Origin: Acidobacteriaceae bacterium
GTDB lineage: Bacteria; Acidobacteriota; Terriglobia; Terriglobales; Acidobacteriaceae
Assembly: GCA_003134995.1 (NCBI GenBank)
Contig: PLDC01000015.1
Location: 124,001 to 188,000 of the forward strand
Direction of reading: 5' to 3'
Length of the DNA: 64,000 bases
Made by a program: the position numbers and the translations under genes. Under the pieces are notes generated by a model. The model ran no database searches and was not told where the DNA came from. It saw only the letters and a program-made list of their open reading frames with translations. Position 1 is the first letter of the stretch, and every line of letters starts with the position of its first letter. Below are positions 42,002-50,150 of this stretch, piece after piece.

Positions 42002-42286
42002 ATGATGTTCGCGTCCTTGGGCACTCGTGTCACTTGGCTCGAAGAGAAAGGCCGACTCATTCTGGCTCCGATGACCTCGCGGCGGATAAGAGAAATCCGA
42101 GGATTTCAAAAACCTAAACCCGGCGAGCCATCCATGTTCGAGGAATCTTTCAAAGAGAGGGCGCGGGAGCGGCGCCGGGAAGACCCTAAGGCGGCACAGT
42201 ACGATGCTGAGTTCAAGAGAAAGACGGGCAAGGCGGAGAAGATCATGAAGCGTTATCGCAGCACTTTTCGCGCCTTGGCAAAGTAA
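42002..42286 (+). CDS. AbrB-like fragment or short protein
   Basis: A 94-aa protein. Residues 8-45 (TRVTWLEEKGRLILAPMTSR and IRGFQKPKPGEPSMFEES) resemble the C-terminal half of AbrB/MazE-type antitoxin-like DNA-binding proteins, with a basic tail. The N-terminal swapped-hairpin half is missing and a stop lies 24 bases upstream in frame. Likely a remnant of a toxin-antitoxin antitoxin; no toxin gene is adjacent. It is flanked by panB and the deoxynucleoside kinase genes on the other strand. Confidence 0.4.
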   Translation: MMFASLGTRVTWLEEKGRLILAPMTSRRIREIRGFQKPKPGEPSMFEESFKERARERRREDPKAAQYDAEFKRKTGKAEKIMKRYRSTFRALAK

Positions 42287-42336
42287 CGGCTGACTGCTGT
42301 TAGCGCGGGCCAACGACTAACGACCAACGACGGTCT

Positions 42337-43002
42337 TCAAGCTCCCACCGCTTCCTGCCCGCCGAGCGGCAAGAAGTATTGCGTGCCTTTGATCGGCTCC
42401 GTTACTTTGCGCAGCAGTTCCTGCAGGTCTTCGTTGCGGTCGACGAAATCAATGTCGGACGTGTTCACGATCAGCAGGTCCGACGATGTGTAGTGAAAAA
42501 AGAAGTGCTCGTAGGCCTTGACGACTTCTTCCAAATATTCGTCGCTGACGGCGCGCTCGCCGGGGGCATTCTTTTTCTTCAGCCGCTTCTTTAGAACGTC
42601 AGGCGTGGCCTGCAAATAAATCACAAGGTCGGGCGTGGGCAATTTCTCGCGGAAGTGGTTGTAATAGCGGTTGTAGGTATCGAGTTCCTGATCGGTGAGG
42701 TTGAGGCAGGCGAAGAGTTTGTCTTTTTCGATGATATAGTCGGCGACGATTGTTTTTTGCGAGCGCGGGCCGAGATCGAGGGCCTGCAACTGTTCAAAGC
42801 GCTTCACGAGAAACGTGAACTGCGCCTGAAACGCCGCGCCGCGCTCGCCCTCGTAAAAAGCTGTGAGAAACGGATTCGATTCAGGCTCGATCACACGCTG
42901 CGCATTCAGGCGCTCTGCCAGGATGCGGGCCAGCGTGCTCTTGCCCACTCGGATGGGGCCCTCCACTGCAATGTAGCGGGGCAGCTCGAAAAGATTAGCC
43001 AT
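42337..43002 (-). CDS. Deoxynucleoside kinase
   Basis: Phosphorylates deoxynucleosides in salvage. About 221 aa from ATG at 43002 (MANLFELPRYIAVEG); VEGPIRVGKSTLA is the P-loop. VIEPESNPFLTAFY, TIVADYIIEKDKLFA and LVIYLQATPDVLKKRLKKK match the deoxyadenosine/deoxyguanosine kinase family. The 18 residues upstream of this start in the longer frame are not family-like. Located before the pan genes; the arrangement deoxynucleoside kinase-panB-panC is common in related bacteria. Confidence 0.9.
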   Translation of the reverse strand: MANLFELPRYIAVEGPIRVGKSTLARILAERLNAQRVIEPESNPFLTAFYEGERGAAFQAQFTFLVKRFEQLQALDLGPRSQKTIVADYIIEKDKLFACLNLTDQELDTYNRYYNHFREKLPTPDLVIYLQATPDVLKKRLKKKNAPGERAVSDEYLEEVVKAYEHFFFHYTSSDLLIVNTSDIDFVDRNEDLQELLRKVTEPIKGTQYFLPLGGQEAVGA

Positions 43003-43078
43003 GGTTTCGCGATATTTCGGAAACTGCAGGATAGCTCGGATGCGGCTGAGTGGCAATTGAGGGAAGAGTTAACAGAGG

Positions 43079-43183
43079 AAATTGAGTCATTGAGCGATTG
43101 AGTGATCGAGTGATTGGAACCGGAGGTTTGAGATTTTCAATCGCTCAATGGCCCGATCACTCAATCACTCAATCACTCAATGC
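43079..43183. repeat. Iterated-word inverted repeat upstream of the deacetylase
   Basis: ATTGAGTCATTGAGCGATTG, then GAGTGATCGAGTGATT on one arm; AATCGCTCAATGGCCCGATC and CACTCAATCACTCAATCACT on the other. Both arms are runs of ATTGAGTG/CACTCAAT-type words. It lies between the divergent kinase and deacetylase genes. Confidence 0.75.
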
Positions 43184-43197
43184 AATACAATCCCTGC

Positions 43198-43902
43198 ATG
43201 CTTGCGCTTGCCCTGACTGCTGCATCGGCCGCGGCCGCTTGCGCCGCGGGTTATCAGTCGATGGCACCTACGGGGCAGTGGTATGGAAAGACATTCATAG
43301 GACTTGCGCGCGGCTCGCGCTCGCTTGCGCTCACCTTCGACGACGGGCCTAACGACCCGCATACGATGCGATTGCTGGAAGTGCTTGCGCGGCACGGGAT
43401 TCATGCTACTTTTTTTCTGATCGGGCGGTACGTCCAACAACGTCCGGACATCGCCCGCGAAATTGTTCAAGCTGGCCACGTTGTCGGTAATCACACATTC
43501 ACGCATCCTCTGCTGATTTTCAAAAGAGAAAGTGAAATCCGCGAGGAACTCAGCCAATGCCGCTCCGCTTTGCAGGATGCCGTCGGCCAACATTCCAATC
43601 TTTTCCGTCCGCCCTTTGGAGGGCGACGCCCTGCTGTGCTGCGCGTGGCGCGTGAACTCGGCCTTGCGCCCGTGATGTGGAACGTAACCGGTTACGATTG
43701 GAACGCTCCGCCGGCTGAGGCGATCGAGCGCAAGGTGGCGAAACAAATTCGCGGCGGCGATGTCATCCTGCTGCACGATGGCGGGCACAAGCAGATGGGC
43801 GCGGATCGCTCCAATACCGTAATCGCCACCGATCATCTGATTGCCACGTACAAATCCGAAGGCTATGACTTCCTCACCATTCCGCAGATGATGGGGCGAT
43901 GA
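43198..43902 (+). CDS. Polysaccharide deacetylase (NodB family)
   Basis: Secreted or periplasmic deacetylase of N-acetylated polysaccharide. About 234 aa; N-terminus MLALALTAASAAAACAAG is a signal peptide with possible lipobox. LALTFDDGPND near residue 46 (catalytic Asp pair), VVGNHTFTHPLL near 96 (metal His), LFRPPFGGRRP near 135 and ILLHDGGHKQ near 186 are the NodB motifs. A -10-like TACAAT lies six bases before the ATG, predicting a leaderless mRNA; the longer frame starting at 43180 is unlikely. The GH18 gene follows. Confidence 0.9.
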   Translation: MLALALTAASAAAACAAGYQSMAPTGQWYGKTFIGLARGSRSLALTFDDGPNDPHTMRLLEVLARHGIHATFFLIGRYVQQRPDIAREIVQAGHVVGNHTFTHPLLIFKRESEIREELSQCRSALQDAVGQHSNLFRPPFGGRRPAVLRVARELGLAPVMWNVTGYDWNAPPAEAIERKVAKQIRGGDVILLHDGGHKQMGADRSNTVIATDHLIATYKSEGYDFLTIPQMMGR

Positions 43903-43977
43903 CGACGTCGCCGGTGCGATAAATCAATGTTGAAAACTCGAATCGAAATTCACATGCGAGCATTCAGGGGCTGTCCG

Positions 43978-45003
43978 ATGAAGCAACTTGTTTTCCTTTT
44001 TCTGGCGAGTACGTTCATGTTCGCGGCGCAGCCCAAGGCGCTTTTCTACATGACAGAGAATCCCAATTCCGTTAAATCATTTACCGACCATGCCGACAAG
44101 ATCGACGTACTTGTGCCCGCCTGGTATTGGATCGACGGCAACGGACTCATGTGGGGCGGTCCGAATCCTCATGTCCTGGAGACGGCCGCGCAGCACCACG
44201 TGCCGGTCATGCCCATCGTCGCCACCTTTGTTCAGGCTGACCTGCACAAACTTTTCACGACTCCCGAGGCGCGAAAGGCTTTCATCGATTCGGTTCTCAG
44301 CGAATGCAAGAAGAACGGATACAGCGGCTTTCAAATCGATTTCGAAAATGTGTTATGGACCGATCGCGATTTGCTCTCGAACCTGGTGGCCGAGACGGCG
44401 GCTTCGCTGCACAAGGCCGGCTTGCAACTCACTATTGCAACTGTGCCGAACGCTCCCGGCGCTCCGGGTAAGAGTACCTACGCTCATTGGCTCTATGCGA
44501 ACTGGCGCGGCGCATACGATCTGAAGGCGCTGTCCCAGTCCGTCGATCTGATCTGCCTGATGACCTACGATCAAAACACGCGCTGGACGGCGCCCGGACC
44601 GGTCGCGGGTTATCCGTGGACGGTGCAGCAACTGGAATACGCGCTGCAATCGGTGCCGAAAGAAAAGTTGTCGTTGGGCATTCCCATCTATGGATATCAC
44701 TGGTTCGCGGGAGATCCGGGGAAGGATGAGAAACCGAATCCGAGTGCCGAATATATCGGGCAGCAGGATGTCGATCAATATGTCACTGCCTACCACCCGC
44801 ATGTCGAGTGGGACTCGTTCGATCGCGTCGCCTGGTTTTATTTTTACAAAGACGACAATCGTGAGTGGGTCTTCTACACCGACAAGCGCGGATTTCAGGA
44901 ACGCTGGAACCTAGCCCGCGACCGCAGTCTACAGGGCTTTTGTTCGTGGGTGCTGGGAACCGAGGATCCTGAAATATGGACCGTGCTGCCCTCGCACAAA
45001 TAA
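43978..45003 (+). CDS. GH18-type glycoside hydrolase
   Basis: About 341 aa. MKQLVFLFLASTFMFAAQPK is a signal peptide. GYSGFQIDFENVLW near residue 108 is the DxxDxE-type catalytic site of family 18 (Asp and Glu present), and LICLMTYDQNTRW near 197 and LSLGIPIYGYHWF near 235 are typical barrel motifs, with WFYFYKDDNREWVFYTD near the end. Start ATG at 43978 is preferred because it gives the signal peptide. Probably acts on chitin-like or peptidoglycan-like N-acetylglucosamine polymers. Downstream of the deacetylase, suggesting a shared role in amino-sugar polysaccharide processing. Confidence 0.85.
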   Translation: MKQLVFLFLASTFMFAAQPKALFYMTENPNSVKSFTDHADKIDVLVPAWYWIDGNGLMWGGPNPHVLETAAQHHVPVMPIVATFVQADLHKLFTTPEARKAFIDSVLSECKKNGYSGFQIDFENVLWTDRDLLSNLVAETAASLHKAGLQLTIATVPNAPGAPGKSTYAHWLYANWRGAYDLKALSQSVDLICLMTYDQNTRWTAPGPVAGYPWTVQQLEYALQSVPKEKLSLGIPIYGYHWFAGDPGKDEKPNPSAEYIGQQDVDQYVTAYHPHVEWDSFDRVAWFYFYKDDNREWVFYTDKRGFQERWNLARDRSLQGFCSWVLGTEDPEIWTVLPSHK

Positions 45004-45006
45004 CGA

Positions 45007-46314
45007 TTACGACTTTGCGAACGCCTGCTTCGCCGCTGCGATCGTCTGCTGAACATCTTCGGGCGAGTGCGCCGCGCTCAGGAACGCCGCTTCGTACTGC
45101 GATGGTGGAAGATACACTCCGCTGTCGAGCGTGCTGCGGAAGAATTTGCCGAATGCCTCTGTGTTCGATTTCGACGCTGAATCCCAATCGGTTACCGGGC
45201 CCGGCGTGAAGAACCAGGTGAACATCGACCCGACGCGGTTGTAACAGAGCTCCACGTCCGCATTTGTTGCTGCTGCGGCGACTCCTTCGACTAACTCTCC
45301 GCTCAATTTGTCGATGCGCGAATAAATCTCCTGCTTGTGATCGCGCAGATGCTTCAACATCGCGCACCCAGCCGCCATCGCCAGAGGATTGCCCGACAGA
45401 GTTCCCGCCTGATACATCGGACCCAGCGGCGCGACCAGATTCATAATCTCGCTGGGACCGCCATAAGCGCCGACCGGCAAGCCTCCGCCGATGATCTTCC
45501 CCATGGTCGTGAGATCTGGACGAATGCTGTAGAGTTCCTGTGCACCGCCGTAAGCCACGCGAAATCCAGTCATCACCTCATCGAAAATCAGCACTGCCTT
45601 CTCGCGCTCGGTTAACAAGCGCAGGGCCACCAGGTAATCGTCCGCGGCGGGGACGCATCCCATGTTGCCGACCACCGGCTCAACAATCACGCAGGCGATC
45701 TGATGCTTGAATTTCTGGAAGGCGTATTCGACAGCGGTGATGTTATTGAAGGGCAAGGCCAGCGTAAATTGCGTAAACTCCTCGGGAACGCCCGCCGATC
45801 CTGGGATTCCGAGCGTCGCAACGCCTGAACCCGCTTTCACCAGCAGCGAATCCGAGTGACCGTGGTAGCAGCCCTCGAACTTCACAATGTATTTGCGTTT
45901 TGTGTACGCGCGAGCCAAACGAATCGCCGACATCGTAGCTTCGGTTCCAGAACTCACGAAGCGAACTTTCTGCATGGAAGGAACCGCGGCCAGCACCAAC
46001 TCTGCGAGGTCGGCCTCAGAGGGCGTGGAAGCGCCGAAACTGGTGCCGTTGCAGGCAGCGCTGACGATGGCGTCGAGTACGTCGGGCGCGGCGTGGCCGA
46101 GAATGAGCGGTCCCCAGGAACCGACGTAGTCGATGAACTCGTTCTCGTCGGCGTCCCAAATGTGCGAGCCTTTGCCGCGCACAATAAACGGCGGATCGCC
46201 GCCCACGGAACCAAATGCGCGCACCGGCGAATTCACTCCGCCGGGAATCATGCTCTCGGCGCGTTGCTGCAAACGGCGCGACTGCTCGACTTTTCGAGAT
46301 GTTGTGGACGGCAT
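45007..46314 (-). CDS. hemL: Glutamate-1-semialdehyde 2,1-aminomutase
   Basis: Makes 5-aminolevulinate for tetrapyrroles in the C5 pathway; uses PLP. About 435 aa. [51 protein letters not shown] and DEVMTGFRV are all present; the PLP Lys lies in [18 protein letters not shown] near residue 265. GGGAG precedes ATG at 46314; the GTG four codons earlier is less likely. No glutamyl-tRNA reductase gene in the window. Confidence 0.97.
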   Translation of the reverse strand: MPSTTSRKVEQSRRLQQRAESMIPGGVNSPVRAFGSVGGDPPFIVRGKGSHIWDADENEFIDYVGSWGPLILGHAAPDVLDAIVSAACNGTSFGASTPSEADLAELVLAAVPSMQKVRFVSSGTEATMSAIRLARAYTKRKYIVKFEGCYHGHSDSLLVKAGSGVATLGIPGSAGVPEEFTQFTLALPFNNITAVEYAFQKFKHQIACVIVEPVVGNMGCVPAADDYLVALRLLTEREKAVLIFDEVMTGFRVAYGGAQELYSIRPDLTTMGKIIGGGLPVGAYGGPSEIMNLVAPLGPMYQAGTLSGNPLAMAAGCAMLKHLRDHKQEIYSRIDKLSGELVEGVAAAATNADVELCYNRVGSMFTWFFTPGPVTDWDSASKSNTEAFGKFFRSTLDSGVYLPPSQYEAAFLSAAHSPEDVQQTIAAAKQAFAKS

Positions 46315-46552
46315 CGAGGCTCCCACAATAAGTTATGAACAGAACGGTATGAATAGAACAGGACCGCGCGAATACTATACCAGCGCTGCCGCGGACGAAT
46401 TCACCAGATATTCACGATTTCGCCATCATCTTGCAACATCGCTTCGGTAATGTCGAGTCATCAAGTTGCCCTTCTAACCGGGAGGGTTTCCCAAGGACGG
46501 CTTCGGGGGCTCCGGGCTGTCCTTATTTTTTTGGCCGGCCAACTGACGCGCG

Positions 46553-46840
46553 TCACTTCAGATAGGCGCGAACCAGGCCGATCAAATCCTCGCCCAACTC
46601 TTCGGGCGACTCCATTTCGTGATCGGGATTCATCATGTGGAGGCGGATGTGGTCTTCCAGAATCTCCGCCATCAAGCCGTTCACCCCGCCGCGAATCGCG
46701 GCCAGCAGCATGAGGATGTCGGCGCATTCATCTCCGGCAGTGAGCGCGCGTTCGACGGCAGCGAACTGGCCGCGGATGCGCTTGATCCGGAACAGGAGCT
46801 TTTGTTTCTCTTTTGAAATCACGGGAATCTTATCTTGCAT
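46553..46840 (-). CDS. FrmR/RcnR-type metal- or formaldehyde-sensing repressor
   Basis: A 95-aa member of the CsoR/RcnR/FrmR (DUF156) family. LLFRIKRIRGQFAAVERAL near residue 15, then Cys39 in GDECADIL, and His64 and His68 in LEDHIRLHM correspond to the Cys-His-His fingerprint of the FrmR/RcnR subgroup. Start ATG at 46840 with AGAGG ahead is preferred. A matching operator (TACCCTAGGGGGGTA) lies 33 bases upstream, so it probably autoregulates. The regulated transporter or enzyme is not obvious next to it. Confidence 0.9.
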   Translation of the reverse strand: MQDKIPVISKEKQKLLFRIKRIRGQFAAVERALTAGDECADILMLLAAIRGGVNGLMAEILEDHIRLHMMNPDHEMESPEELGEDLIGLVRAYLK

Positions 46841-46872
46841 CGTCGACCTCTGTGGCACTTTCCTCTTGCGTG

Positions 46873-46887
46873 TACCCTAGGGGGGTA
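46873..46887. promoter_or_regulatory. Operator for the FrmR/RcnR-type regulator
   Basis: TACCCTAGGGGGGTA is an almost palindromic TACCC...GGGTA site with G/C tract, as in operators of this family. It overlaps a -10-like TATAGC region of the regulator promoter on the minus strand and lies beside TGCTATAAG on the plus strand. Confidence 0.65.
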
Positions 46888-47098
46888 TGCTATAAGATTT
46901 CTAGCAAATATTCCATAGCCTGTTCCTGCGGCCAGTTTTTGTGGATTTTTTATTTAGTGAATGGGGCGACAATAAGAGCAATGGTCAAGAGGTTTCGTCT
47001 GTAACATTCCCTTAACCCGCGCTGCGTAATCTCTACGTTTGGCATTTCCGTTGAATGGAGAATGAGTGGCACGCGGCAGCGCTGTAGACCCGCTTTAG

Positions 47099-47128
47099 TT
47101 AACTGTAGTTAAGTTAGAATGATATACT
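47099..47128 (+). promoter_or_regulatory. Porin promoter with TTAACT-type palindrome
   Basis: TTAACTGTAGTTAA (47099-47112) is a perfect inverted repeat of TTAACT; TATACT at 47123-47128 is the -10. The NRAMP-gene promoter at 58185 has the same TTAACT, the same 18-base gap and the same TATACTTGCG. Confidence 0.55.
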
Positions 47129-47191
47129 TGCGTTAACCAATTTTTTGGCAAAGGCTGAGAAAGCGCAAGAAATCTCTCCAGCCTGGGCGGC

Positions 47192-47205
47192 GTGACCTAT
47201 ATCAC
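47192..47205. promoter_or_regulatory. CRP/FNR-type site upstream of the porin
   Basis: GTGACCTATATCAC fits GTGA-N6-TCAC, the core of CRP-family sites. It lies 57 bases before the porin start and downstream of the predicted promoter. The match is to the family consensus only. Confidence 0.4.
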
Positions 47206-47261
47206 AGCCATGGGTGAGATCACGCCTTGAGCCGAGTCCTTTGCTGGCCTAAGTTGTAATT

Positions 47262-48800
47262 ATGAAATTGAAATTCATTTTCAATATCGCGCGGCAGCCG
47301 GCAGGCGCCAAAGGAGATTCGGCCCTAGGCCCGAAGCCTGCCGCGGCGGGGGTTCTCCCTACTCTTGGCGTGGTTTTTGCACTGTGCTTGGCGAGTCTGG
47401 CCGGCGTTACGTTTGAGGGTGAGGCGCAGCAGTCAGACCCGCCTTCTGCTTCCAACTCTGCGGCGAATCCGCAGACAGGCGCAGCGGCGCCGGCTCCTAC
47501 GCCCGATCCTCCTGCAGATGACGATCCCGAAGTGATGTTCCCTCATTTCAAAAACACGCGCTTCTGGATTTCCGGCCAGGCGAACTTCATTTTTCAAACT
47601 CATCCTCCGTTTGATGCCGCGTACAGCGGCACTCACAGTCTCGGGCCCAATTATGAGAAAGCGACGTCCCGCGTGATGACGCTCTACACGGGCGTGCGGC
47701 TCAATCACTCGACGGAAATTCTGGTCGACATTGAAGAGGCCGGCGGAGCTGCGCTCAGCCAGGGTTTCGGTCTCGCCGGCAATACCGACCTCGATATCGT
47801 GCGCAATCCGCTATTGAGCAAAGTGCCTTACCTGGGCCGCGGCATGATTCACAAAGTGTTTGCGTTGAGCAAGGATAAAGTCGAAAACCAGCGCAGCTAT
47901 CTCTCGCTTTTCGACGAACTGCCGCGCCGTCGCTTGGAGATCCGCTTCGGCAAGTTCACGCTGCCAGACTTCATGGACCTGAATTCCGTGGGTTCCGACA
48001 CTCACCGTCAATTCGCCAATTGGACCATCGACAACAACGGCGCCTGGGACTATGCCGCCGACACGCGCGGCTACACTGTCGGCCTCACTGCGGACTTCGA
48101 AGACCGCAACTGGGGCCTTCGCTTCGTCGAGGGGCTCATGCCCAAGGTCGCGAACGGAATCGATCTGGTTTGGAAGCCGTGGCAAGTTCACGCGGAGAAC
48201 TTTGAATACGAGCTACGCCGCGGCCTGATCCCGAAAAAAGCCGGAGTGGTTCGACTGTTGGCTTACACCAACTATGCCAACATGGGCATCTACCGCCAGG
48301 CCATCGCCAACTTCGAAGCCGGCCTTACATCAATTCCAGAAATCACGGATCATCCCTGGCACATCACTCGCAAATATGGATTCGGGGTGAACCTCGAGCA
48401 GAATCTCACGCGCTACGTTACGGCATTCGCGCGCTTCGGCTGGGACAACGGCAAGACCGAATCCTTCGCCTACACCGAAGTCGATCAAACATTCGCCGAA
48501 GGAGTGGGCGCAAACGGCGCCTGGTGGCATCGCAAGCACGACCTCGCCGGCGTCGCTTTTGTGTCGAATGCGATCAAGAAGGATCACCAGACCTACCTCG
48601 CGGATGGCGGCCTCGGCTTTCTTCTTGGCGATGGCAAGCTGAACTACGGCCGCGAAAATGTTCTGGAGACCTACTATACGATCCACGTGTGGCGCGGCAT
48701 TTATATGGGGCCGGGCCTGCAACACATTGTTGACCCCGGCTACAATCGCGATCGCGGTCCCGTGCTGGTGCCCGCGTTCCGCGCCCACGCGGAGTTCTAG
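47262..48800 (+). CDS. OprB-like carbohydrate-selective porin
   Basis: Outer-membrane channel of 512 aa. The N-terminus has a long signal-type region (GVVFALCLASLAGVTFEGEA) after a basic start; the mature part begins near a Pro/Ala-rich linker (PAPTPDPPADDDPEVMFPHF). FWISGQANFIFQTHPPFDAA and the C-terminal ENVLETYYTIHVWRGIYMGP, then LQHIVDPGYNRDRGPVLVPA and RAHAEF, end in Phe as outer-membrane proteins do. The shared promoter pattern with the NRAMP gene suggests a metal-related rather than sugar role, but this is inference. Confidence 0.85.
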   Translation: MKLKFIFNIARQPAGAKGDSALGPKPAAAGVLPTLGVVFALCLASLAGVTFEGEAQQSDPPSASNSAANPQTGAAAPAPTPDPPADDDPEVMFPHFKNTRFWISGQANFIFQTHPPFDAAYSGTHSLGPNYEKATSRVMTLYTGVRLNHSTEILVDIEEAGGAALSQGFGLAGNTDLDIVRNPLLSKVPYLGRGMIHKVFALSKDKVENQRSYLSLFDELPRRRLEIRFGKFTLPDFMDLNSVGSDTHRQFANWTIDNNGAWDYAADTRGYTVGLTADFEDRNWGLRFVEGLMPKVANGIDLVWKPWQVHAENFEYELRRGLIPKKAGVVRLLAYTNYANMGIYRQAIANFEAGLTSIPEITDHPWHITRKYGFGVNLEQNLTRYVTAFARFGWDNGKTESFAYTEVDQTFAEGVGANGAWWHRKHDLAGVAFVSNAIKKDHQTYLADGGLGFLLGDGKLNYGRENVLETYYTIHVWRGIYMGPGLQHIVDPGYNRDRGPVLVPAFRAHAEF

Positions 48801-48812
48801 AAAAACGGCGAT

Positions 48813-49097
48813 TTACTTCTCCACCTTCACGCCCTTCCAGAACGCCATATGTCCCTTGATCTGCTTCGCCTCCGGCTTGGGCTCGGGATAAAACCAGGCC
48901 GCTCCGGCGTTCCGTTTCCCGTTGACTTCAAGGTCGTAATAGCTAGCCGTGCCCTTCCACGGACAAACTGTATGCGTGTCGCTCGGCTTGAAATATTCCT
49001 TGTGGATCGCGTCCGGCGGAAAATACTGGTTGCCTTCTACTTCCACTGTCTTGTCGCTCTCTGCGAGCACTGCGCCTTCCCAGATTGCTTTTGCCAT
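48813..49097 (-). CDS. DUF427 domain protein
   Basis: A 94-aa protein, nearly the whole DUF427 domain: MAKAIWEGAVLAESDKTVEV at the start, NQYFPPDAIHKEYF near residue 24, CPWKGTASYYDLEVNG near 45 and AAWFYPEPKPEAKQIKGHMA near 67. The family is of unknown function; members contain the WKG...Y motif seen here. ATG at 49097 gives the family-length protein. It converges with the porin gene, with 12 bases between stops. Confidence 0.92.
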   Translation of the reverse strand: MAKAIWEGAVLAESDKTVEVEGNQYFPPDAIHKEYFKPSDTHTVCPWKGTASYYDLEVNGKRNAGAAWFYPEPKPEAKQIKGHMAFWKGVKVEK

Positions 49098-49154
49098 AAT
49101 GCCCATATAGATTCCTATCAGCCTCAGCAGGTTCAGAACGTTTTTTGAGACTAG

Positions 49155-50054
49155 ATGCCAGAGACAGCAACAAAAGCGCGCTTCAACGGACACTCGATGG
49201 TCGGCGCACTGGAGCGCGTCATGGTGTGCTCTCCGCGCACCGCGGGCTGGAACCAGCCGGAGCCCGCCGCGCGTTGGCAAGAATTAGGATTTCATCACGC
49301 GCCGGACTTCGCGAAAGCTCAAGCCCAGCATGAAGCACTCTGCCGCGAGCTGAAGGCAGCAGGCGCAGAGCTTGTGGAAATGCCTGCTGCGTCCGATCTT
49401 TCCCTCGACGCCGTCTATGCCCACGACGCGTCTCTCGCGACCGACCACGGCTTAATCGTGATGCGTCCCGGCAAGCCGAACCGCGTGGCTGAGGGTCCGG
49501 CCCACGCCGCGTTCTGCGAGACGCTCGAGATTCCGATGCTAGGCAAGATCACTTCTCCCGGCACGGCCGAGGCCGGAGACATTGTCTGGCTAGATCGAAA
49601 CACTCTGCTGGTCGGCCGCGGCTATCGCACCAACGCAGAAGGCATCCAGCAGATGCGCGATGTTTTGTCGCCCAAGGGCATCGAAGTTCTTTCCGCGCCA
49701 CTGCCCTACGGTGCCGGCCCATCCGCGTGCCTGCATTTGATGTCGCTGATCAGCCTGCTCGACGAGCACACCGCTCTCGTCGATTTGGCGTGGCTGGCGG
49801 TAGAGACTGTCGAATTGCTCAAGGCGCGAAGATTCAGCTTCATCGAAATCGATGCGTCCGAGCGTGACACGCTAGCCTGCAACGTGCTCGCGCTCGGAAA
49901 TAATTGCCTGCTGGCAATCGAAGAAAATCACAAGACGAACGACCGCCTGCGCCGCGCCGGATTCGACGTCCGCGCCTTCCCCGGCAGCGAACTCTGCATC
50001 AACGGCAGCGGCGGCCCGACGTGCTTAACGCGTCCACTGCTGCGTGGTGACTAA
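49155..50054 (+). CDS. Amidinotransferase / dimethylarginine dimethylaminohydrolase family enzyme
   Basis: About 299 aa, guanidino-group-modifying enzyme family. VMVCSPRTAGWNQPEP near residue 24, VYAHDASLATDHGLIVMRPG near 87, TAEAGDIVWLDRNTLLVGRG near 137, CLHLMSLISLLDEHTALVDL near 192 (catalytic His) and INGSGGPTCLTRPL near 287 (nucleophilic Cys). These match DDAH/arginine deiminase-like enzymes. The substrate (methylated arginine or other guanidine) is not shown. It precedes mfd. Confidence 0.9.
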   Translation: MPETATKARFNGHSMVGALERVMVCSPRTAGWNQPEPAARWQELGFHHAPDFAKAQAQHEALCRELKAAGAELVEMPAASDLSLDAVYAHDASLATDHGLIVMRPGKPNRVAEGPAHAAFCETLEIPMLGKITSPGTAEAGDIVWLDRNTLLVGRGYRTNAEGIQQMRDVLSPKGIEVLSAPLPYGAGPSACLHLMSLISLLDEHTALVDLAWLAVETVELLKARRFSFIEIDASERDTLACNVLALGNNCLLAIEENHKTNDRLRRAGFDVRAFPGSELCINGSGGPTCLTRPLLRGD

Positions 50055-50150
50055 GAACCATGTGGTGATAGCCGCCTCGGCTGTCCCGGCAGAGCGAAGC
50101 TCGCTGGCCGCTCATCAGTTCTCCTCCCATCCCTGCTAAAATGATCCTGC

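Noticed and set aside
43079-43183. CRISPR array
   Set aside because: The repeated words are only 8 bases with no unique spacers and form inverted arms rather than direct repeats; no cas gene is present.
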